Source: Ixodes scapularis (lineage: Eukaryota; Arthropoda; Arachnida; Ixodida; Ixodidae). From it: DNA of 64,000 nucleotides. Shown here in pieces: positions 12,232-22,900 of this stretch. The notes under the pieces were generated by a model that worked only from the letters and a program-made list of their open reading frames with translations, did not search any database and had not been told where the DNA came from. Location: contig NW_024609884.1 of NCBI RefSeq assembly GCF_016920785.2, forward strand, positions 30,114,080 through 30,178,079. The letters run 5' to 3'. Positions within the stretch are counted from its first letter, which is position 1, and every line of letters starts with the position of its first letter. The position numbers were made by a program, and so were the translations under genes.

Positions 12232-12600
12232 ATCTAGAGCACTGCAATTTGCAGCCTGTCTTTCAGTTGAAATTTGGCATATCTTGTACCTTTTAAAATT
12301 TTTTAGCTGTCGTTTTTTGCCAAGATACCTGGATATTTTTCTCATTTTCGCTGTGTTGGCCGCAATAATTTCGGATTTCAGAAATTTTGCAATTTATTAG
12401 GCTCCTACTTTATACCTCTACCATTAAAAAGAGCATTTATTACGCTACATTTTTATATACTGCTACTAATTTTAGACGCAGAGGAAAAAAAAAAGAATAC
12501 TGGGACCCTAAAAGAATGGTTTTTTTTCCATGTTAAAGAAAGAGTGAAGCTGAGACTGCAGTCAGAGCTACATGCACGAGTCAGTCTACATTCCTCGCTT

Positions 12601-12781
12601 CTATAGTCCGGTGCAACCTAAGAACGAAGGGCGAGGGTAAAACGGGCCGGGGAGGAGGAAGCAGACGGAACGCTGGAGAAGAGAGGGGGAAACCTCCTTC
12701 TCTCTTTAACATTCCGTCTGCTTCCTCCTCCCCGGCCCGTCTTACCCTCGCCCTTCGTTCTTAGGTTGCAACGGACTATAG
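12601..12781. mobile_element. Foldback element, 181 bp
   Basis: Nearly perfect inverted repeat of about 70-75 bp per arm. It opens CTATAGTCCGGTGCAACCTA and closes TAGGTTGCAACGGACTATAG. The spacer, about 40 bp, is itself weakly paired. Confidence 0.85.
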
Positions 12782-12837
12782 CACAAGCGCTCATCCTGCT
12801 GAAGACCGTTTCAAAGAGAAAAACTCATGCTGTCATG

Positions 12838-12955
12838 CTTGTAGCGGGTGAACGGAGTATACTTAAGTGATGTGACACCATGGTGTCATGTCATATTGCA
12901 CGACTTGACAGTGTGATGCAATGTCATTTCAAGTGGTCACATGTTCCACAGCCAC
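12838..12955 (-). repeat. Dispersed repeat C, copy 2
   Basis: Reverse complement shares CACTTAAGTATACTCCGTTC with copy 1 and similar ATGTGAC/GTGATC motifs upstream. Confidence 0.45.
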
Positions 12956-13576
12956 ATCAGCCACGTGAACAGGTAAAACAGGTCCAGACAGGCTGAAGCA
13001 GTTGGAAATGGGTCGACACAAACGCACGATGCATTCTGCATGAATCATCGTTATGCTAAGTATCAAGTTAAGTTCTTTCTCTGTCACGGACGCCTTCTGA
13101 CCTATAGCCTTATGGTCCACGGTAGCAGCATTCGGGTAGGATGGGTGCTATCTTTAGTTGTGGTTCTTGTAGGAGGTGGGCAATTACTTAGCGATATTTG
13201 GGAAAATTATAATTTGGCCAAAAGGTATGGTAGGCGATGATTCGAAATATTACAGTAATATCGCTTTAATGGGATATAATAGCCACAATACTTAGTCAAA
13301 ATGATGGTGGGTTCCTACCCATTAAAAAAAATCACATCATCTCCATGTGGTGAATGATGTTGATTGGGGCGAAGCTCTGGTGGTGCTGATGATACTGATT
13401 TTATTGTTCATAGGTAGTGCCGACGGTGCTGATTTTTTGTTTATTTCTCATAGGTAATGCTGAGTTCCGGGTTGCGTTTCGACTTCATTATTACTGCTTA
13501 TTACTTACTTATTACTATTACTTATTAACCCCAGCTCTTGAGTTATTACCACATCTCAGAGCACCCTACACGTCCC

Positions 13577-13660
13577 GCATTCGTGGCCGAGTGGTTAAGG
13601 CGATGGACTAGAAATCCATTGGGGTCTCCCCCCGCACAGGTTCGAATCCTGTCGACTGCG
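13577..13660 (+). tRNA. tRNA-Ser (AGA)
   Basis: Class II tRNA with D-arm GTGGCCGAGTGGTTAAGGC, anticodon loop ACTAGAAAT (anticodon AGA), a variable arm, and T-arm ACAGGTTCGAATCCTGT. The acceptor stem GCATTCG/CGACTGC has a single mismatch (fourth pair), and the G at 13660 is the discriminator. No intron. A T-run at 13667-13678 is the pol III terminator. The mismatch could mean early decay, but all internal promoter boxes are intact. Confidence 0.9.
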
Positions 13661-14755
13661 CAAACATTTTTTTTTTTTAAGAAGACAGATGGGATGGCAA
13701 TCGATGTGAGCACGGATACCAGACGGACAAAGCTAGACCGTAAGGAGCTTCGCCCCTAATAGGACCATCAGCTGTTTACTTGGGCTCCAGCATGTCGGCT
13801 GCTCCCAAAGCCATACTGAACTAATTTTCGTGCAGCCTGCACTTTTCGAACGTGGCGTGAACGATTGAAGCGGCTTCTTCGTTGCACATGCACACGACCG
13901 TTCGATTTCGCGGACACAGAAATCACGCAGTTGAGGTTCGTGCAACTCAGAAGAACTATTTGCACTGTGGCACAAAAGTAACATCACCAGCACCATCACA
14001 GCTGACTGTCGTTGTTACCGATGCTCCCAACCTTTCTGTTTTAACCCCTAAGCTTGAAAGTTTGAAACAATCGCACACAGAACTAGTATACCTAATACCG
14101 TGAAAAAGTACCACACTGTAATTCAAGGACGCCGACCACGCTTACAACAGTCGCAGTCCAAACATTTAGGAACTTGTGCGGAAACCAAAAACAGTTGCAA
14201 AATTGAATGCAGGTCTTGTTGAGCCTGCAGAACACGACCTGCTACCAGCCGTAATTTTTGTTGATAGTGGTGACACATATAAACCGACACGCGGGCTTGA
14301 CGTCATAGAGCTGTGGCGGCGCTGCGATCGCGCCAAACCGGATAATGTGGGCGAAAGGGCGCGCGTTTTGCATAGGCGTCATAGCATTTCAGCTTGCCGC
14401 GAAGCTGTGTAGCCGTTAATTGCCCCAAAAGGTACAGAAAAAATTAGCGGAGCGAGTTTCCATAAGTTCCCGGCGAACTCTGAAAGGCACAGAAAGTAGA
14501 TAATATTCGTGGATCGAAAAGAATGGTCGCCTCGCGCGAACGAGCGTTTGTGCGGCAAGCACTTTCTTGAAGGCAAGTGCGGCTTCCATTTCAATCTCCA
14601 TCCCGAGGCTTGCTGATGTTCAGGGAAACCGTCGTCTGAACGAGACCACCCGAATTTTTTTCCCACGGTGTTCGCACACAAAGAACCGGCCAAGTGCTCG
14701 TCGGAGGCTCGCTACGCCCGTGCTACTAAGCAGAAGGGGATCGGCGACAGAACGG
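13661..14755. other. No gene seen
   Basis: Follows the tRNA. Short overlapping open frames on both strands, none with a recognisable domain. Confidence 0.5.
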
Positions 14756-15250
14756 CAGTGTTGTAGGCACTACCGAAAAAAAAGTAACGAAATACGTTAC
14801 TTGCAAATAAAAGGTACGCGTTACTGAGCTACGTTACCTAAAAATAAGAAGAATGTGTTACCGCTACCGATAAAAAGTAACGCACGTTACTTTTTAAATT
14901 ATGATTTAACACATTTTACTGTTTTGACGATACAGCTATGCATAAGCTCATATATCAAGAAACATTATGTTCATGCAGAAACGGAACATAATTACTTTAT
15001 CTCTTTTTGCGGTTTCAACTCAACACTCACGAGAAAAAACGCAGAAACCTCAGAAATTCACGTGGCGTGACGCCTAAAAACACGGAAAAAACTGAAGTGT
15101 AATTTCTTTAAGACTTGGGAAGTAGTAACGAGTAACGTAATTATGTTATTTGAAATAGTAACGTAAGTAACGACTAGGTTACTAAGTTTCTGAAAAAAGT
15201 AACGCGATCCTGGTAACGCCGTTACTCGTAATGTGTTACCGCCAAGACTG
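14756..15250. mobile_element. hAT-type non-autonomous element, 495 bp
   Basis: Ends CAGTGTTGTAGGCACTAC and GTTACCGCCAAGACTG, flanked by the perfect 8-bp duplication CAGAACGG. The sub-terminal regions are rich in GTAACG/CGTTAC, the same signature as at 4440-4590 and in 47040-48469. Confidence 0.85.
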
Positions 15251-15258
15251 CAGAACGG

Positions 15259-16084
15259 ACAAAGCTTGTCATGCCTTGTGGTCATGAGGGTAGGAAAAAT
15301 ATCATACCTTGACTTGAAGATGCTGTGTATATTTAACCAATTAATAAATACCCTTCTGCAGACCCACAGTCTGCTGATCCCGCCGGCAGTGCGGAAACCG
15401 ACCCGAAGTAATTGTAGGCCTCGAGAGACTTGTGCGCCTGCACCGTGTCAGCCGTGAACTGGCTTGGCAAAAAAACTAAATAAACAATGACGTGAGCCGT
15501 CGATTTCGGTGGCAGCAACTTCACATCGGAAGTCTAGCAGGCCTCGTTTGCGGTGTACAGATCCTCGAAGGCAACGCTGTCCACGCGCAGTTTGTTTCGA
15601 TACCACTGCCGTTCAGGCTCGGGCAGCGAGCTCAAATAGTCGGGCATAGCATGCGACATACGTTGTCAGAAAATACGACGCACAAATTAAGATAGAAGCG
15701 TCCTTACAACGTCAACAACGAGCGTACGCCACACAACACAATGGCGAAAAAACAGAGAGCCGGGCCGCTTTTGCCCACATAGCTTCCGCGCATGCGCGGC
15801 CTTCCGGCCGTGTTGGTAAACAGAGCCGCTCCGCGTGTCGGTCTATAGGCTGCTGGAGTCTCGAAAATGCCGCATGATCATGCCGTGCCGTGCGCATAAC
15901 TATCACTTTTCTTCCCTCAAAGTTTAGATATACCGAAATATAGGTACAGTAAACATGCTTCCTATTTCCGTCCAGTCTGTTACAAGCGGGCTGAACTTTA
16001 CCCGTAATGTCCACATTTCGGGTATAATTCCACACTCTTCACGTGGATAGTCTGGATGTCATACCAACATATTCAGAGGCAACA
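15259..16084. other. No gene seen
   Basis: Between a hAT-type element and a TTAA element. GC-moderate with no domain. Exons downstream of NCOA5-like exon H were sought here and not found. Confidence 0.5.
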
Positions 16085-16610
16085 TTAAAGGGAAACTGAA
16101 GCGGTTCTCTATTTGAGAAAAAACATTTCAATGGCCTTCATTCTACCTCCAGGATCAGGAATATCAAGATTATTTTTCAATTTGGTGCACGGAGGCTTCA
16201 GAAATTAATTTTTAAAGTACCGCCGAAGCCCCTCCTTCCCGGGGCGTGACGTCACACTAGGAGCGTTCGGAATATCTGCTCTCGCGCATCTTCAGCGCCT
16301 GTCAAAGCTATGCACGCGCACTCTTGCTATTTTCGAAAAGGTGAGAAAGAGACGTCACGACTGGTGTCAGTGCGGGGAAATATACCCGGCAAGCTTGCCG
16401 TTGTACGCGCTGAACACACGAGCGACACGCGCTTGGAGGCCCGAAGATCCTAGTATGACGTCACGACTGGTCGAATGTTTTTTCGCTTTTTCTCGCTTTT
16501 AGTTGCATCTTCGGGGAAAACAAAAGTGATATTCAGATTCACGGGATAAAAATACGCCAGAATTCACCTCTAACTCGTTTTTTGCAAGAAGTGTTTCAGC
16601 TTCCCTTTAA
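16085..16610. mobile_element. TTAA-flanked MITE, 526 bp
   Basis: TTAAAGGGAAACTGAAGCGG at the left; GTTTCAGCTTCCCTTTAA at the right. TTAA at both ends. It lies downstream of the last visible NCOA5-like exon. Confidence 0.8.
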
Positions 16611-16787
16611 ACATGTCCACATAAAGAGTACAGTAAAAAGTATGCGAGCAACCCAAGAAAATCGCAGCATTTCAGTAAAGTTCACCAGCTCAACCAAATC
16701 TCGGGTCGAACAACGCCCCACTAACAAAGCAGGGTGCACTAGCAACCTGCAGAAAGGGCAGCCCAGAACAAGCACCCCCAGACTCAC

Positions 16788-16987
16788 CCTGCGGCACACC
16801 GTAGAGAATGTTGACCGTGACACTGCCATGCAGCTCGTGCTGGTCTGTAACTACGACGGCAAACAGAGTGCCCCGCAGGGTCAGGTCCTCCAGAGCCCGA
16901 CTGAGGAGGGCCTCGTCCTTGAGAAAGAGCAGGTCCACTTGCATGCCCAGGTTTTTGAGGCGACGCTCCACCATCTCCGCATAGCTC
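16788..16987 (-). CDS. NCOA5-like exon H: core of anticodon-binding-like domain
   Basis: Acceptor CTGCGCAG and donor CAGG|GTGAGT; 200 bp, ends in phase 1. It encodes SYAEMVERRLKNLGMQVDLL and ends TVNILYGVPQ, the best conserved segment of NCOA5. The intron before it, 16988-17044, is only 57 bp. The next exon is not seen in the window. Confidence 0.9.
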
Positions 16988-19900
16988 CTGCGCAGGAGGG
17001 CTCCCTTCAAATCCCAGTTGGCACACATTGGCTGCCGCATCTACCTGTTCTGCCGTCGGAGGACAATGATCTCGCAGTCGTTTGGCTTGCGCAAGGCGGC
17101 CGCTTCTGGCCGGAAGGCTGGCGGCGGCGGGGGCTCGATCCTGTGGCGAGGAAACACGAAGGTGGAACACAAACTTCAATTGACTGGCTCGCAAACTCCC
17201 GGCTCGAGGGCTGCTTGCGGCCTCAGTGGGGAAGGCAGGTTCTGACCTGGGGGGTCTGAGTGGAAGCTCGTCCCGCATGTAGCCGCCAGGTCCCGGAGGA
17301 GGCTCCTCCCGCCCGCGGTGGCCACCGTAGTCATCCCGACCGCCCCAGTAGCCGTCTCGGGGGTAGCGCCCGTTGCCTTCGCCCCGGGAGTCACCTCTGG
17401 GATCGCCCCGAAGATCAGCTCGCGGATCACCTCTTGGGTCCCCACGCGGGAAAGGCCGCGGGGGTGGTTCGTCTCGGCCATAGCCGCGGTCGTCCCGTCC
17501 AGGGTATCTGGCATTGACAGTTGGCCTCGGATTTTATTCACGTTACCGGTATAGAAAAAGGACTTCGCAATGGGTTTAGTGTTCTGAAAGTAGGCCAATC
17601 TGAACTATTTTGTATTTGATGGTTCACCTAGTTTCATTTCATTTCATTTAATGAAAAACGCAGAGATGCGAGGTTGCTAGGTATTAAAAAAAGTGACAAG
17701 TGCAGCTCTGAAACAGGATGATACCTGAATATTGACAATATTTTCTGGAAGTGAGTTCCAATGTGAAATGGATAACTGAAGCGGTGAACGTTTGAAAAAG
17801 TTTGTTCTTGGTGCGGTCAAATGAAGTTTTTGAGAGTGGTCCGTACGTGGTGCAATGTGATGTGCAGCCGGGCAATACAACTCTCTCTTTGATAGGCAGT
17901 GGTAATACAAATAGTGCAGGGAGACTAGTCTGGCAGCTTTTCTTCTGTCTGCTAGTAGCGGAAGGCAGAGTTCTTTTAGTGTGGTAATGCTAGTATGCAT
18001 ATAGTTTTTAAGGATGACGCGAGTGGCTCTATATTGTACTGATTCTAATTTCTGTATCGGGTAAGCCTGGTGGGGGTTCCATATTGTATAGTCTACGCTC
18101 GTTATAAAAGACCTTGATTTTGACTAAGATTTCGATCTGTTGTAAAAGGAGTATGTTGTATGCAGATATGAAGTTGAGTCAATGGTATGTAGAGGAAAAC
18201 CAACCAAACCTCACAAATTGGTATGTTATATCTAGGGTGTGTACTTTCCGGTGTTTATTTGTGAGAAAAATCGGCGGATGTTTTTCGGTGTTTATTTATT
18301 TTCAAAACACCGGTGTATTTCGGTGGAACGTCTCACGACGAGGCTAAAATCAGTGAATATCGGTGAAAAAAAAGCGATTTATCACAGACAGAGAGTTCCA
18401 ATTTTATTCACATAGTTCATACATTCTTCTCTAGGAAGCAACTATTTCTAACACTTGGTTATCATAGTAGATGCAAGCATACTTACATGCTTGCATCTAC
18501 AAGCAAGGAACGTGCTGCCGTCATGGCAGCACGTTCCTTGCGGTTCGCAACCCGCAATTATGAAAACGCACGCTCCTGTACGACACGGACGTTGGCAGTG
18601 TCTTCCAGGAACCACAGCAACCTCTGTATACATGGCTTGCACCGACATCACTTGGCCAGACACAATGAGGAAAAGGCACGTGAGAGCCTACCCTCCACTG
18701 TGTTAATTTTTCCCCAAAAGGGGGCCATGGGAGACACAATAGGGGAAAGGCGTATGGCTTAGCTTCCACTGCGTTCACTACACACACGCTTTTGACCTCC
18801 AGAAAGGAGGGCGGACTGACGCCACCTGCAAGCCATGTATAAACACTGGAAGAATGCAGGATCCACGAGATAACACGTTTGACGAACCTCTACGGGGAAA
18901 GGGTTTCGCTAGGTCGGAAACTAGCAACGACCGGTGTTTTTCGGTTTTAACCAGGGCGAAAATATCCAACCACCGGTGTTTTTCGGTTTTAACCGATTTT
19001 GTATTTTCGTCACCGACGGATGTTTATCGGTGTTTTTCGGTTAAAACCGGAAAATGCACACCCTAGTTATATCCAAATGTCTCTTGTAACCAGGTCTGTT
19101 CCAATGAGCTTAGACTGTAGATGCATACTAGAGCTACGGGCAAACAAGGGTGGTATAAGCAACGAGTTTTGTTTCCCAATTTGCCATGTGTAATGTTTGT
19201 CTTATAAAACCAAGACTTTGGTTTGCCTTTGCAGTGATGTGATTGATATGTTGCTCCCAAGATATGTTTGATTTGAAATGAACCCCAAGGTATTTGTATG
19301 TGTGCACACACTCAATGGGTGCATCAAAGAAATAGTTGAATACCGTGGCACTTTGTTTATTGCTGAAATTTAAAATTTTTGTCTTGGAGGTGTTTATCTG
19401 CATTTGCCACTTTCCACACCATTCTTCTAGAGTAGTTAAGTCATTTTGAAGTTGAATACAATCTTCAACGCACATCATTTTTCAATACACCACACAGTCG
19501 CCGGCGTGCAAATGGATGGTGGAACGAATAGCAGTCGGCAAGTTGTTTACATACAAAAGGAAAAGCAGTGGACCCAGCACGGTTCCTTGTGACACTCCAT
19601 GTTCTACTTTTTGGTGTGAAGAACAATGATCATAACATATACTTTGTGAGCAGTTAGGAAAAATATTAAATCCATTCAATGGCAGATAGCTCTACTTGAA
19701 AAGTGTGCAGTTTAAGCATAAGTCAATGATGAGACACTTTGTCGAAGGCTTTCTGAAAGTTAATAAATATTGCATGGGTCTCCGTCTTACAGTGAAAGTT
19801 ATTATGTATGTGAGTTATAAATTCAAAAACGGGTCTCATAAGAAAGAGACTGCCAGAAACCGTGCTGGTTAACAAAGAAGAGGTTGTTTGCAGCATGTGA

Positions 19901-22900
19901 TCCATGATATTTGAAAATACAGTCGAATCTCGTTAATTCAAACTCAAAAGGGATCGAAAATTTGTCTGAATAAAGTAAAGTTTGAATTACCGGGAGTTTC
20001 TTTCCATAGAGATGCATAGGATGGGACCTGTATGTTAGTTTGAATTATCCGTAAGTTTAAATTAAGAGAGTTTGAATTAACGAGATTCAACTGTAATACA
20101 TGTTCTATTAGTTCGCTTGGAATTCTCGTCAGAGAGATTGGTCGGTAGTTCGTAAACTCGTTCCTCTGACCACTTTTAAAAACAGGGGTGACGTTTGCCA
20201 GTTTCCAGTCGGCAGGTATTTTGTCCAGTATTTAGGGATTGTTGAAGAATAGAACAGAGAAGAGTGGAAGACTCATATTTGCTAAGCTTAAGTAGCTCCA
20301 TTGAGATCTTATCAGGGCCAGAGGTTGAGTGTGTCGGAAGATTTTCTATAAACTTCTGAATTCCATCCGCAGATAGAGTTATTGGACTCATTTATACCAG
20401 TATATCATACTCAGGCGACTCTGGTAGGGGGAAGGTGTGTTCAGAAAACATTCCGCTAAAAAATTTACTAAACTGTTCGGACACTGTAGCAGTATCGAGC
20501 TCATCTCCCGAGGGACCAGTGAATCGGTAGAGCTTGGAAACTTGCTTGCGGTTAACTGAACTCCAAAATTTTTTGGGATTAGTTTTCAAAAGATTCCGGA
20601 GGTCTTCGCTGAAATACAATGAAATACAAAGTCCCCATTGAGATGAGTCCTTGTGCTCCAATGCCACAAGATTATTGTCGGCTATGAGGAGTTATGCCGC
20701 TGACACCCATCTCTATAGTCTAGTTCATTTCACCAGCAGGCTGCAAACACCTACTGTCATAATCATTGACAAATCCACCCGCACTGAGACATTGCATGAG
20801 ACCTACTGCTTTGATAGAGTGAGCCTCCTTAGCTTAAGGCAAGACACTGGTTCTAAAATCGACTTTTTTGTTTATTAATGGATTATAATGAAAATCAGTG
20901 TGTATATGTGTTTTGGCTTCCTCTTTTCAAATATCCAATTAGTTCTGCAATATCTTAATTACTTTTTGAGTTACGAAGAAAATAATGAAGCCTAATTAGG
21001 TCATTTCTTACGACTCGTTAAGGAACTTTCTAATACAAATTTTTTTTTTGCATAAGTGATATGGATTTGTAGCTAAAGACCTGTCATGCAAGATGATGCT
21101 ATTTATATTTTTGTAAAGATAGATCATTGTATAAAACTAGTCTAATTAGGTCAAGTACACTATTTACAAAGCCTAACGAGGTCACATTATCACTAATAAT
21201 AAAATTTCGGGCCGATACTGTCACACAAAAATAGCATCACCCTGCAGTTCACTTCTTTCTGAATTCAACGGTATAAAGTTTATAAAAATCCTTGAAGAAT
21301 AATCTCATGAAAACAACCGTAAGGCTAGGCATGTAGACGAAAAATGCGAAGCTGAGAAAATTGCAGTTGAAGTTTTGACACTCATTGCATAAAATTGAGT
21401 AAGGGATCCCATGCAATAATGTTCAGCAATATGAAGCATAGTTCTATCTGAACAAATTGAGATGAGAAATTCTGCAATCCGTTCACAAGAACCTTTAAAA
21501 AATAATATAAAACTGAGAAATAATGTCTGCAATGTAAAATAAAGTTATAAAAGAATGAGTAGACTCTATAAGGGACAACGGGAAGAAGCACCAAGGAAGT
21601 TCCACGTTCCGAAAGCAGATATTGTTTGGCCCTCAAAAAGGGCCTTTGTTCGTGTAGCACTTGAAAGGGGAGCCCCTCACAGCTGTCCAGGACTGTAGTC
21701 CCCAGCTGTTCCAGTTTGGTGTTGCCTGGAGAACCTCTGCTTTGCATTGCTGCTGCTCTGGTGGGCAGCGTTGGCCTTACGCAAACGCAGATTGTCCTTC
21801 TCCATGCTTTGAAAGCTTTCATGTCCACTACAATGAACTGTGTCCCAGCGTCGCGCGTCTGGCCTCCTGTGGTGACGCCGAGGTCGAATTTGCGCTGGGT
21901 CGCCGACTTTTCCGATAGCGCACGCTTGCATTCGTCCGATCGTGCGACTCGTTGCGCCTGCTCGGCTGTGGAGTAGTATGCGGTGTCGACACGAACCGCG
22001 CTCGCAAAGCTCGACAAACTGCCGCTGCTGCATGGAGTCGCAATGTCTCCGGCTGATGTTTCCGGAAGATCCAAGGCATCCGGCGGTGCCGATCGCGGTG
22101 GCGCACTTGCAGCAGACAGCTTCGGCTTCTTGTTCCACGGTCGCTTCCTCTTCCTTCCGAACGCTTGCCGCGTGCTCGATTTCAACCGAGCGTCGTCCGG
22201 CATCTCGAGAACTCGAAGCGAAACAAAACAAAACACTCGCGACTTCGTAGGAAAACGAACCAACAATATTCAACGCAAGCGCAAAAACGGGAACTAAAAC
22301 GTGTGCTCGACCACGGAGGAAACAAAGCAGACAGGCCTAAGGAGACGGGCGGAGACGGGCCCAGGAGCAGACGACGCACCCAACGCACCTCTCGCCAGCG
22401 CGGGAACGGAAAGGAGGGAAGGAGAAAAAGAGCGGAGGGGCGCGTTTAGGCCAATAGCAGGGGCACTAGGCGCCGCGCGTGCTCTTACGTACGGGCACCT
22501 TGCTAGCCGGCCAATGAGCGATCGCAATTGGGGCCTTCGAAACCCGCGGAATGCGGACGTTCCCTGATGTTGTCGCGATAATGAATGGCATGGGGACGTG
22601 GGGAAAATAAGCGGCTTTCCAACAAGACCAAGATGGCCGCGATCCGACGAGCGATCGCGAAACGCGCGGGGCGCGAAGTTCCACTTGTTTTTATTGAACT
22701 CGTTGTGTTAGGGCTCTGCGGGGACATTGTAAATATCATTTTTTTCATGCTTAGACATTGAATTCGACATTGAAACTTTGCAGGCAGGTACCTTAGACTA
22801 CAATTAATCCAAATATGTGAATTTCGAAAAACGTGAAATTTCGCGTTTTTTGACCATTTTAAAGGGGCACTGACACCCCAAAGGTCGTATTTATTTTTAT

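Larger units (their letters stand above)
17630..20680 (-). mobile_element. Decayed LINE (non-LTR retrotransposon)
   Basis: The minus strand encodes broken pieces of a jockey/CR1-like reverse transcriptase: KFWSSVNRKQ, GPDKISMELLKLS, HGVSQGTVLGPLLFLLYVND-like, LTTLEEWCGKWQMQINTSKT, TYKYLGVHFKSNISWEQHIN, and a C-terminal SHWNSLPENI block. Catalytic YADD is degraded (AGD) and there are several stops. The 3' end near 17630-17660 has an ATGAA-type repeated tail. It lies in the same orientation as the host gene, within the intron between exons E and F. Confidence 0.8.

Noticed and set aside
13140..13260. Further fragment of the TA-flanked array element
   Set aside because: The resemblance to the 3' end of 7108-8008 is weak and no terminal repeat is preserved.
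16784..17278. 164-codon minus-strand frame across exons F-H
   Set aside because: It runs through two introns in the wrong frame. Splicing at 17247/17140 and 17045/16987 gives the conserved domain instead.
17176..17598. 140-codon minus-strand frame over NCOA5-like exon F
   Set aside because: It is out of frame with the conserved protein; the in-frame reading gives the RGD/GRD repeats that join exons E and G.
22294..22527. Open frames in GC-rich sequence on both strands
   Set aside because: They follow from GC content upstream of the Mutator-like frame; no domain.
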